From the NCBI GenBank assembly GCA_900553355.1, contig USDK01000057.1, forward strand, positions 1 to 16,764: a DNA stretch of 16,764 nt. The letters are read 5' to 3'. Within the stretch, counting starts at the first letter, position 1. The number at the start of each line of letters is the position of its first letter. A program made the translations under genes and the position numbers. Origin of the DNA: an uncultured Lachnospiraceae bacterium. Its GTDB lineage: Bacteria > Bacillota > Clostridia > Lachnospirales > Lachnospiraceae. The notes under the pieces were generated by a model, which saw only the letters and a program-made list of their open reading frames with translations, had not been told where the DNA came from and searched no databases. Of the stretch, positions 1 to 6,632 are shown piece by piece.

Positions 1-53
1 GAAAACAATATAAAAATAAAGTTAATTTTATAATAATACTGTATTATTTTTTT

Positions 54-82
54 GTTTCACCCTGTCGAAAATATGCTATACT
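54..82 (+). promoter_or_regulatory. Probable promoter of the MATE gene
   Basis: An extended -10 (TG, one base, then TATACT at 77-82) is preceded by a weak -35 (GTTTCA, 54-59) at 17-bp spacing. Transcription would begin near 89, so the in-frame ATG at 52 would lie outside the message. The rest of 1-117 is A+T-rich and shows nothing else. Confidence 0.55.
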
Positions 83-117
83 GTGATTTAGAAATTATAA
101 ATATTGGGGGAATCAAT

Positions 118-1473
118 ATGGCGCAGAAATCATCAGCAACATTGATGACAAACGGCCCGATCTGGAAACGTCTGGTGGCATTTGCCATCCCTCTTTTCTG
201 GGGAAACTTATTTCAACAGCTTTACAACACTGCCGACTCTGTGATTGTCGGCAATTTTCTTGGCAATAATGCGCTGGCTGCCGTCAGCTCTTCGGGCAAC
301 CTGATTTTTCTGCTGGTAGGTTTTTTTAACGGGATTGCTATCGGAGCCGGTGTAGTGACAGGAAAATATTTCGGTGCAGGGAACACTGAAAATCTGAAAA
401 AGTCTATCCATACAACAATCGCGTTCGGCGTAATCTGCGGAATTATCCTGACAATCGTCGGGATCGTAGCAGCTCCAAAGATACTGGTACTGATGGGAAC
501 ACCTGCGGAAGTGCTGCCGGAATCGCTTTCTTATTTCCGGGTTTATTTTGCAGGATCTCTTGCATTTGTCATGTATAATTTTTTCGTAGGGATCCTGCAG
601 GCCATGGGTGACAGCAAGCATCCACTGTTCTTCCTTATCATTTCTTCTATTACAAACATCGTGCTGGATCTTGTATTCGTAGGTGTATTTGGCCTGGGAG
701 TATGGTCGGCTGCATTTGCTACAATCATTTCACAGTTTTTAAGCGCTTTCCTCTGCCTGTATCAGCTGAAAAGGGGGAATGGAGTATTTAAACTTGAGAT
801 TTCAAAAGTCAGGATGGATCCAGGCATGCTTCGTCAGATTGTAGTCAATGGCGTGCCTGCCGGGGTGCAGAATTCAATCATTTCTGTGGCAAATGTGTTT
901 GTACAGGCCCATATCAATACCTTCGGCGCGACGGCGGTAGCCGGCTGCGGATCTTATTCAAAGATTGAAGGATTTGGATTCCTGCCGGTGACTTGTTTTG
1001 CCCTGGCGCTTACGACATTCATCAGTCAGAATCTCGGTGCCCGGGAATATGAACGTGCCAAGAAAGGAGCCGTCATTGGGGCAGTCTGTTCCCTGTCGAT
1101 TGCAGAGATTATAGGTCTGCTGATCAATCTGTTTGCGCCGGTATTGATCGGAGCTTTCGGTGGCGGAAGCGAGGCCGTAGGATATGGAGTTACCTGGGCA
1201 AGAACGGTTACCTGGTTTTACTTCCTCCTGGCATTTTCCCACTGCATGGCGGGAATCCTAAGAGGGGCCGGCAAATCGGTGGTCCCGATGTTTGTCATGA
1301 TGATCTGCTGGTGTGTGATCCGGGTAAGCTACATCAGCATTGTAGTACAGTTTATCCCGAGCATACGAGTAATCTTCTGGGCATATCCACTGACGTGGCT
1401 TTTAAGCTCCGTGGTATTTCTGGTCTATTTCCTGAAATCAGACTGGATTCATGGACTTGAGAAGGTCCGGTAA
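118..1473 (+). CDS. MATE family multidrug/organic-cation efflux transporter
   Basis: This is an integral membrane antiporter expected to use a sodium or proton gradient to export cationic drugs or metabolites; its real substrate cannot be read from sequence. The 451-residue product has the usual MATE length and about 12 hydrophobic helices in two similar halves. The N-terminal half begins with the family hallmarks IPLFWGNLFQQLYNTADSVI and then VGNFLG. The second half carries the matching GVPAGVQNSI and ISQNLGA segments. I chose the ATG at 118 because GGGGGA (106-111) lies 7 bases upstream; an in-frame ATG at 52 is upstream of the predicted transcription start. The gene is monocistronic and converges on the small gene at 1524-1964 across a strong hairpin. 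Family assignment is firm, substrate unknown. Confidence 0.93.
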   Translation: MAQKSSATLMTNGPIWKRLVAFAIPLFWGNLFQQLYNTADSVIVGNFLGNNALAAVSSSGNLIFLLVGFFNGIAIGAGVVTGKYFGAGNTENLKKSIHTTIAFGVICGIILTIVGIVAAPKILVLMGTPAEVLPESLSYFRVYFAGSLAFVMYNFFVGILQAMGDSKHPLFFLIISSITNIVLDLVFVGVFGLGVWSAAFATIISQFLSAFLCLYQLKRGNGVFKLEISKVRMDPGMLRQIVVNGVPAGVQNSIISVANVFVQAHINTFGATAVAGCGSYSKIEGFGFLPVTCFALALTTFISQNLGAREYERAKKGAVIGAVCSLSIAEIIGLLINLFAPVLIGAFGGGSEAVGYGVTWARTVTWFYFLLAFSHCMAGILRGAGKSVVPMFVMMICWCVIRVSYISIVVQFIPSIRVIFWAYPLTWLLSSVVFLVYFLKSDWIHGLEKVR

Positions 1474-1477
1474 GTGT

Positions 1478-1520
1478 GAAGGGGGACGTACACTTTTTGC
1501 AAAGGTGTACGTCCCCCTTC
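1478..1520. terminator. Perfect 16-bp hairpin between convergent genes (bidirectional terminator or dispersed palindrome)
   Basis: The arm at 1478-1493 (GAAGGGGGACGTACAC) is the exact reverse complement of 1505-1520, with an 11-base spacer at 1494-1504. The stem is G+C-rich and sits between two converging stop codons (1471-1473 and 1524-1526), as a shared terminator would. Neither strand has a clear U-tract straight after the stem; the only T-run is in the loop. It could instead be a dispersed palindromic element. Confidence 0.7.
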
Positions 1521-1523
1521 CAG

Positions 1524-1964
1524 TTAGCAGTGCTGCAGAAATTCGGTCAGTTCTTTCTGCATGTCTTCTTCTGTAGATACCAGTTTTTTGGCAATGGATA
1601 GTCCTGATTTTTCCGCGCCTGCGTATTCACGGATGTGGCTGCTGATAGTCTTGATCCCCATATTGCAGCCGTCCATGAGTATTTTTGCGGCCTGCCTTGA
1701 ATCGTTGTTTACCATGAGTTTCATCTCTGTTGAGATCCAGGACATGGCCTGGGCCATCATGCCGGGCTCTTTTTCCTCGTTCCCGGATTCATTCAGGAGC
1801 TGGGCTGTCTCGGATGCAAGCTGCCGGTGCTTCTGCTGATATTTCTGTATCAGATTGGACAATTTCTGATCCCCGGCTGAGTTTTGTATCTGTTCCATAC
1901 TGTCTAATGCCATCTGGCAGCCTGCGCTGCATTCTTGTAAAAGTTTTCTGGTCTGTATATTCAT
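1524..1964 (-). CDS. Small helical-bundle (ferritin-like / DUF2383-like) protein of unknown function
   Basis: I do not recognise a named function. The 146-residue product is predicted almost entirely helical, soluble, and rich in Gln, Glu, Lys and Met, with no signal peptide or membrane segment. The helical stretches (about residues 3-30, 32-58, 66-96 and 100-143) would form a four-helix bundle like DUF2383 and other ferritin-like proteins of Clostridia. No ExxH metal-binding pair is obvious, so iron storage is not supported. The ATG at 1964 is preferred, with AAAGGA about 12 bases upstream. A TTG at 2030 would add 22 very lysine-rich residues and has no ribosome binding site. The gene is divergent from the aminopeptidase and may share its control region. 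Confidence 0.7.
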   Translation of the reverse strand: MNIQTRKLLQECSAGCQMALDSMEQIQNSAGDQKLSNLIQKYQQKHRQLASETAQLLNESGNEEKEPGMMAQAMSWISTEMKLMVNNDSRQAAKILMDGCNMGIKTISSHIREYAGAEKSGLSIAKKLVSTEEDMQKELTEFLQHC

Positions 1965-2037
1965 GTATGCGTCTGATCCTTTCTTTTTGTTTTCTTTAGT
2001 ATCTGCAATGTATCTTTTTTTATGAGCCAAAATCTAT

Positions 2038-2093
2038 TTGACAACAAATCAAGCTGATTTGACAATGTTTCTTTTTTTCTTCTACGCTATAAT
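2038..2093 (+). promoter_or_regulatory. Control region between divergent genes: TTGACA boxes, 17-bp palindrome, TATAAT
   Basis: Two TTGACA hexamers (2038-2043 and 2059-2064) lie 21 bp apart. Between and over them sits a palindrome, CAAATCAAGCTGATTTG (2045-2061; 7-bp arms, 3-bp centre). A perfect TATAAT follows at 2088-2093 on the aminopeptidase side. The second TTGACA is 23 bp from TATAAT, longer than a sigma-70 optimum, so the true -35 is uncertain. The palindrome is placed like an operator. Confidence 0.45.
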
Positions 2094-2140
2094 AATATTA
2101 ATATATTTATCTGAATTTGGTATGACAGGAGGAAAGGACA

Positions 2141-3523
2141 GTGGAAAAGCAAAATTTGTGGCAGATTTATGATGATGCCGAGATTCAGAAATTGGAAGCA
2201 ACAAATCAGTGCTACCGGGAATGTCTGGATGAGGGAAAGACAGAAAGAGAATGCGTAGCAAAGACAATCTGTATGGCAAAAAAGGCCGGATATCGGGACC
2301 TTAAGGATGTGATCGCGCAGAAAGAGACGCTAAAGGCAGGAGACAAGGTATACGCAGTCTATGCTGAAAGAGCGATCATTTTGTTCCAGATCGGAAAGCG
2401 TCCGATTGAAGAAGGGATGAATATTCTGGGCGCGCATATTGATTCTCCGAGAATCGACCTGAAGCAGCAGACTCTGTATGAAACAGAAGGGCTGGCTTAT
2501 TTTGATACACACTACTACGGAGGTATCAAGAAATATCAGTGGCTGGCACAGCCGCTCGCCATTCATGGCGTAGTCGTAAAAGAAAGCGGAGAAAAGATAG
2601 AAGTAGTGGTCGGCGAGGATCCGGAAGATCCGGTACTGGTAATCACTGATCTTCTTCCCCACCTGGACAAGCCGTATCGAAAAAAGGCAGCAGAGGAATT
2701 TGTCGATGCAGAGAACATGGATCTTCTGATTGGAAACCGGGCGAAAAAAGGAGAGGAAAAAGATTCTGTCAAAAGTTATATCGCAGATTTGCTGAAAGAG
2801 AAATATCAGATTGAGGAAGATGATTTTATTTCAGCAGAACTTGAGATTGTTCCGGCAGGAAAGGCAAGAGAATGTGGATTAGACCGCAGCATGATCCTGG
2901 CATATGGACAGGATGACAGGGTATGTGCATTTACCTCTCTGATGGCAATGTTGGAAGTAGAAGCCCCAGAGCGGACCAGCTGCTGTATTCTGATTGATAA
3001 GGAAGAAATCGGAAGTGTGGGAGCCAGTGGTATGACTTCCAGATTTTTTGAAAATATGGTTGCAGAGATTGTAGCACTTCTGGGGGATTATAATGAGCTG
3101 ACAGTGAGAAGAACTTTGTCATCTTCAAAAATGCTTTCTTCTGACGTCAGTGCTGCTTTTGATCCGATGTATGCGGAAGTCTATGAAAAGAGAAATTCTG
3201 CGATGCTTGGCTGCGGACCTGTTTTCAATAAATATACCGGACATGGCGGAAAGAGCGGATCGAATGATGCGAATCCAGAGTATGTTGCCAGATTAAGGAA
3301 AGTGATGAAAGAAAATAATGTCCGATTCCAGACGGCAGAACTTGGACGTATCGATATAGGAGGCGGTGGAACAATCGCCTACCTTTGTGCGGTCTATGGC
3401 ATGGAGGTGATAGACAGCGGAATTGCGGTTCTGTCTATGCACGCTCCATGGGAGACGACCAGCAAAGCAGATATTTATGAAGCTGTAAAAGGATATAAAG
3501 CGTTTTTGAAAGAAACTTTTTAG
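2141..3523 (+). CDS. M18 family zinc aminopeptidase (aminopeptidase 1 / aspartyl aminopeptidase type)
   Basis: This is a cytoplasmic di-zinc exopeptidase that removes N-terminal residues, often acidic ones, from peptides. The 460-residue length fits the bacterial 'aminopeptidase 1' branch of M18. Visible active-site elements are GAHIDSPR (H99 ligand, D101), YGQDDRVCAF (D258/D259, bridging Asp), IDKEEIGSVGASG (E288/E289, catalytic base and ligand), SSDVSAAFDP (D335) and SMHAPWE (H434 ligand). All are in family order, so the enzyme should be active. The start is GTG at 2141 with a perfect AGGAGG (2127-2132) 8 bases upstream. The stop overlaps the convergent AraC gene by 4 bases, with no terminator between them. 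The gene is probably unrelated to the sugar locus beside it. Substrate preference is inferred from the family. Confidence 0.93.
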   Translation: MEKQNLWQIYDDAEIQKLEATNQCYRECLDEGKTERECVAKTICMAKKAGYRDLKDVIAQKETLKAGDKVYAVYAERAIILFQIGKRPIEEGMNILGAHIDSPRIDLKQQTLYETEGLAYFDTHYYGGIKKYQWLAQPLAIHGVVVKESGEKIEVVVGEDPEDPVLVITDLLPHLDKPYRKKAAEEFVDAENMDLLIGNRAKKGEEKDSVKSYIADLLKEKYQIEEDDFISAELEIVPAGKARECGLDRSMILAYGQDDRVCAFTSLMAMLEVEAPERTSCCILIDKEEIGSVGASGMTSRFFENMVAEIVALLGDYNELTVRRTLSSSKMLSSDVSAAFDPMYAEVYEKRNSAMLGCGPVFNKYTGHGGKSGSNDANPEYVARLRKVMKENNVRFQTAELGRIDIGGGGTIAYLCAVYGMEVIDSGIAVLSMHAPWETTSKADIYEAVKGYKAFLKETF

Positions 3524-4461
3524 TTTCTACCGGGGGGAGTGAGGTCTTCCGGACGTTTTAAGGAATTTGAAATCCCTTTCACAGAGGAAGCATATTCAGA
3601 GGGAGACATCCCGGTAGCATTTTTGAATTGTTTGGAAAAATATTGGAGAGAGCTGTAGGAAAGAAAATAAGCAATCTCCGTAAAATTCATAGTGCCATCC
3701 CGGATGATCTCTCTTGCCCTCTGGATCTTCAAGTCGTTAAAATATTCCATGACTCCGCAGTTCTTTTCTGTGTGAAAAAGGGACTGCAGTGCAGAACGGC
3801 TGATGGAAAGGGCATCACAGATTTTAGAGATTGACAGCGGTTCACAGATATGAAACTGCATATATTCAATGACTTCATTGATCCGTCCGGATTTTGTGTC
3901 AGAAGGATCCGGAAAAGGTGGGATGGATTTGGAAGCCGTCAGGCTTGTGTTGTCATCGTGATCGCGCTGCAGAGTAATCAAAAACAGTTCCAGATAAAGA
4001 AGAATCAGCTGTTCAGAACCAAAGGGGGCATCCTGGCGAATCTGGATCTGCTCGACAGACGGCAGATGCATAGGAGTAGATAAGGTCTCCCTTGCAGTGC
4101 TGATAATGTGAGAGATCACTGTCCGTTCCTCCATTGTCAGAGTCCAGCTTTTCTTTCGGAAAAAGTCGATGGACGGAGAGTGTGTCGTAAAGGAGATTGC
4201 TACGAGATTTGGGGATGCATTTCCCACGGAACGGATGGCATGAAATTCATTTGGCTCATGGAAAATGATGTCTCCGGCATCCAGGTGTACCCGGTCTTCC
4301 CCTGACCGTACCTGCACGCTTCCTTTATCTACATAAAGGAGTTCCCAGAAGTTGTGGGATTCCCCATGGAATACAAAATCTTTCATATATTCGAAATAGT
4401 GGATGGTAATGATTGAATCGATGACAATCTCTCGTTTGAGGGGAGTTCTTACATAAGTCAT
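3520..4461 (-). CDS. AraC family transcriptional regulator (cupin sensor plus HTH_18)
   Basis: This is a DNA-binding regulator that probably senses a sugar and switches the divergent glycosidase gene and perhaps the transport operon. The 313-residue protein has an N-terminal cupin-like ligand domain (about 20-95; landmarks FHGESHNFWELLYVD and DAGDIIFHEPNEFH). A linker follows, then a C-terminal double helix-turn-helix (about 195-292). The first HTH is LSISKICDALSISRSALQSL. The second contains FTEIAYFLSYSSLQYFSKQF and ends in the family hallmark TGMSPSEYA. The ATG at 4461 has AGGAGG (4469-4474) 7 bases upstream and its own strong promoter. The C-terminal tail after the HTH is about 20 residues and overlaps the aminopeptidase stop by 4 bases on the other strand. 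Divergent placement supports local control; the ligand is unknown. Confidence 0.92.
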   Translation of the reverse strand: MTYVRTPLKREIVIDSIITIHYFEYMKDFVFHGESHNFWELLYVDKGSVQVRSGEDRVHLDAGDIIFHEPNEFHAIRSVGNASPNLVAISFTTHSPSIDFFRKKSWTLTMEERTVISHIISTARETLSTPMHLPSVEQIQIRQDAPFGSEQLILLYLELFLITLQRDHDDNTSLTASKSIPPFPDPSDTKSGRINEVIEYMQFHICEPLSISKICDALSISRSALQSLFHTEKNCGVMEYFNDLKIQRAREIIRDGTMNFTEIAYFLSYSSLQYFSKQFKNATGMSPSEYASSVKGISNSLKRPEDLTPPGRN

Positions 4462-4485
4462 TGGTCTGCCTCCTTTATTTCAAAC

Positions 4486-4514
4486 ATTCTAACATAAAAA
4501 GATATCCGGGTCAA
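4486..4514 (-). promoter_or_regulatory. Strong sigma-70 type promoter for the AraC regulator
   Basis: Read on the minus strand: TTGACC (4514-4509), a 17-bp spacer, then TAGAAT (4491-4486) with an extended -10 TG just before it. The opposite direction lacks a good -35; only TTTCAA (4478-4483) and GATATC (4501-4506) are spaced 17 bp. That fits a glycosidase gene needing the regulator as activator. The whole divergent gap is only 77 bp (4462-4538). Confidence 0.65.
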
Positions 4515-4538
4515 AAACATAGAGGAGAGTAAAAAGAG

Positions 4539-6422
4539 ATGAGAATAGAAAAAGAAAACATAAGTATTCTTTTTGATGAAACAACATTAAGATTTACAAT
4601 TGAAAAGGATACAAATACATGGACTTGGAAAGAAAATTATGTCCCACATATGATGTGTGAAGATCAGAAGATCCCTTTTTCTCAGGCAGAGAAAATCACG
4701 CACAAGGAATATGAAACAGGAATCGGAACCGGAATATTGAGCAGATATGAAGGATTCTGCATCAATGGAAAGGTTTATGATTATTGCTTTGAAACGTTTG
4801 TCTGGGTGGAAGATTCTACTCAGAACATATACTTTGAATGGATCCCGGTAAAAGAAGAAAACCTGCATGTGCAGAAAGTATACTGGCCTGGAGAAATGGC
4901 TTTTGATGAGCCAAAGGATGACTGGTATACTCTCCTGACACATCAGCAGGGTATGCTGATTCCCAATACCTGGAAGACAGAGCTGTCCCCCGTTGTTTTT
5001 GATGGATTTTTCGGGACAGCAGGAGGATATATGCCCTGGTTTGCACAGGTAAAGGAGCGGGCCGGCTACATCGCGATTTGTATGACACCATGGAATGCAG
5101 GATATTATGCAGAACATCCGGAAGGAGGCCCATATACACATGTAGGAGTCTGGTATGAGCCAAGTCTTGGAAAAATGGATTACCGCAGAGTCTTAAGATA
5201 TACATTTGTATCGGACTGCGATTACAACGATCTTTGCAAAATATATCGGAATTATGTGGATGAGCAGGGAAATTTAAGAACCCTTGCAGAGAAAGCTGCA
5301 AGAAATCCTTCCGTTGACCGTCTGATCGGATGCGCTTTCATTCATAAGGGAATCAAGACGGTTGTTCAGCCAAACTCGGATTTCTTTGATGCAGACAACC
5401 CGGAAAAAAATAACCATCTGACTACCTTTGCACAGAGAGAAAAGGAAATCAGACAGCTCCATGAGGCAGGTGTTGAGAAGCTGTATCTGCACCTGGATGG
5501 ATGGGCAGAGCCGGGATACGATAATCAGCATCCGGATTACAGTCCGGCCTGTGAGGCCGCCGGAGGATGGGCAGGAATGAAATCACTGGCAGATACCATG
5601 CATGAGTACGGATATCTGTTTGGTATCCATGACCAGTATCGGGATTATTATCTGGCGGCACCTACCTATGATGAGAACTTTGCCTGCGTACTTGCAGACG
5701 GAACGATTCCACAGCATCAGCGGTGGGCAGGAGGGCCACAGGCTTTCCTTTGCGCAACGCAGGCTCCATATTATCTGAAACGGAATTTTAAAAAGATCGA
5801 GGATAACGGCATTCATCTGGATTGCGCTTATCTGGATGTCTTTACCTGCAATGAGGGAGATGAATGTGACAATCCGATGCATCGTATGACGAGAAAAGAC
5901 TGTTACGATTACCGCCGTAAGTGTTTCGAATATCTGTTGTCCAGGGGAATTCTGCCAAGTTCCGAAGAGGTCAGTGACTGGGCGGTACCAAGTCTGGTAT
6001 TCTGCCACTATGCACCTTATGACTTCATGATGCGTAAACCTGGCACACCAAAAGAGGGAGTACCTGTTCCGCTTTATAATCTGGTCTACCATGACTGTGT
6101 GATCCAGCCATGGATGATGGATAAGGTCAGCGATGAGGAAGATTATATGCTGTATGCACTGCTGAACGGAGGCGCACCCTATCTGATCAGGGATGCCGCA
6201 TATCCTAATACGGACGGAGCCTTTGAGGATGGTGTCGATCTGAAGCTGGAGGAAGACATACAAAGGAGCAGGATCGTCAGCAGACTTCATGAAAAAGTAG
6301 GAAAATGTGAGATGGTACGCCATGAAATTCTGGACAAAAATATAAACCATCAGAGAACTGTTTTTTCAGATGGAACAGTGGTAACTGTAGATTTTGAAAA
6401 GCAGACTTATGAAATTAAATAG
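4539..6422 (+). CDS. Intracellular GH129/GH101-like glycosidase (putative alpha-N-acetylgalactosaminidase)
   Basis: This is a predicted cytoplasmic retaining glycoside hydrolase of 627 residues with no signal peptide. Residues about 1-245 are beta-rich with many Trp/Tyr, like the N-terminal beta-sandwich of this class. Residues about 260-560 look like a TIM barrel: YLHLDGW (316-322), GIHDQYRDYY (362-371), CAYLDVFTC (429-437) and PSSEEVSDW (473-481). D433 (YLDVF) and E476 (SSEE) are the likely nucleophile and acid/base. Their 43-residue spacing matches what I recall for the GH129 enzyme NagBb of Bifidobacterium, which is of similar length and also intracellular. Such enzymes release GalNAc from mucin-type glycopeptide; here this substrate is an inference. 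GAGGAG (4522-4527) precedes the ATG by 11 bases. The gene is divergent from the AraC regulator and ends at its own terminator. Glycosidase class is fairly sure, exact family less so. Confidence 0.75.
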   Translation: MRIEKENISILFDETTLRFTIEKDTNTWTWKENYVPHMMCEDQKIPFSQAEKITHKEYETGIGTGILSRYEGFCINGKVYDYCFETFVWVEDSTQNIYFEWIPVKEENLHVQKVYWPGEMAFDEPKDDWYTLLTHQQGMLIPNTWKTELSPVVFDGFFGTAGGYMPWFAQVKERAGYIAICMTPWNAGYYAEHPEGGPYTHVGVWYEPSLGKMDYRRVLRYTFVSDCDYNDLCKIYRNYVDEQGNLRTLAEKAARNPSVDRLIGCAFIHKGIKTVVQPNSDFFDADNPEKNNHLTTFAQREKEIRQLHEAGVEKLYLHLDGWAEPGYDNQHPDYSPACEAAGGWAGMKSLADTMHEYGYLFGIHDQYRDYYLAAPTYDENFACVLADGTIPQHQRWAGGPQAFLCATQAPYYLKRNFKKIEDNGIHLDCAYLDVFTCNEGDECDNPMHRMTRKDCYDYRRKCFEYLLSRGILPSSEEVSDWAVPSLVFCHYAPYDFMMRKPGTPKEGVPVPLYNLVYHDCVIQPWMMDKVSDEEDYMLYALLNGGAPYLIRDAAYPNTDGAFEDGVDLKLEEDIQRSRIVSRLHEKVGKCEMVRHEILDKNINHQRTVFSDGTVVTVDFEKQTYEIK

Positions 6423-6434
6423 AAATGGAAGACG

Positions 6435-6467
6435 AAAGACAGCGCATTTTTGGCGCTGTCTTTTTTT
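6435..6467 (+). terminator. Intrinsic terminator after the glycosidase
   Basis: The arms AAAGACAGCGC (6435-6445) and GCGCTGTCTTT (6453-6463) form a perfect 11-bp stem with a 7-base loop. The T-run at 6461-6467 completes a textbook rho-independent terminator. The glycosidase is therefore largely uncoupled from the downstream operon. Confidence 0.93.
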
Positions 6468-6566
6468 ACATTTCGCATAAAAAACATCAAGAATTAAAAA
6501 TTTAACTATGCAAAAAGAACAAAAGCCGGACGATATGACAAGTAAACAGGATGATAAGAAAAGCTT

Positions 6567-6599
6567 TTGACATAGAAAATCTATATAATTATTTATAAC
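6567..6599 (+). promoter_or_regulatory. Probable promoter region of the oxidoreductase-transporter operon
   Basis: A consensus TTGACA (6567-6572) is followed by several A+T-rich candidate -10 boxes. TATTTA (6590-6595) has 17-bp spacing. TATAAT (6584-6589) is a better match but only 11 bp away, and TATAAC (6594-6599) is 21 bp away. A small inverted repeat, ATAGA-AAA-TCTAT (6572-6584), overlaps the spacer. The rest of the 6468-6632 gap shows no other clear element, and no convincing cre-like catabolite site was found. Confidence 0.5.
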
Positions 6600-6632
6600 A
6601 GGAAAATAAAGGAAATGAAGGGGGTGAGGAAA

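Noticed and set aside
52..117. Earlier ATG start for the MATE gene
   Set aside because: The extension lies largely within or upstream of the predicted promoter and adds a non-conserved tail; the ATG at 118 has a good ribosome binding site.
1965..2030. TTG start giving a 168-residue version of the helical-bundle protein
   Set aside because: No ribosome binding site precedes the TTG, and the added segment is a low-complexity Lys-rich stretch.
5583..6350. Long antisense frame within the glycosidase
   Set aside because: The composition is shadow-like with no recognisable motif, and the plus-strand gene is well supported by a ribosome binding site and catalytic motifs.
6584..6589. TATAAT as -10 partner of TTGACA 6567-6572
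   Set aside because: The spacing is 11 bp, too short for sigma-70. Either another -10 is used or a different -35, so it was kept only as part of a region.
6615..6632. ATG start of the oxidoreductase
   Set aside because: AGGA is only a base or two from this ATG, whereas AAGGGGGTGA is correctly placed for the GTG at 6633. Six residues are at stake, so this remains a preference rather than proof.
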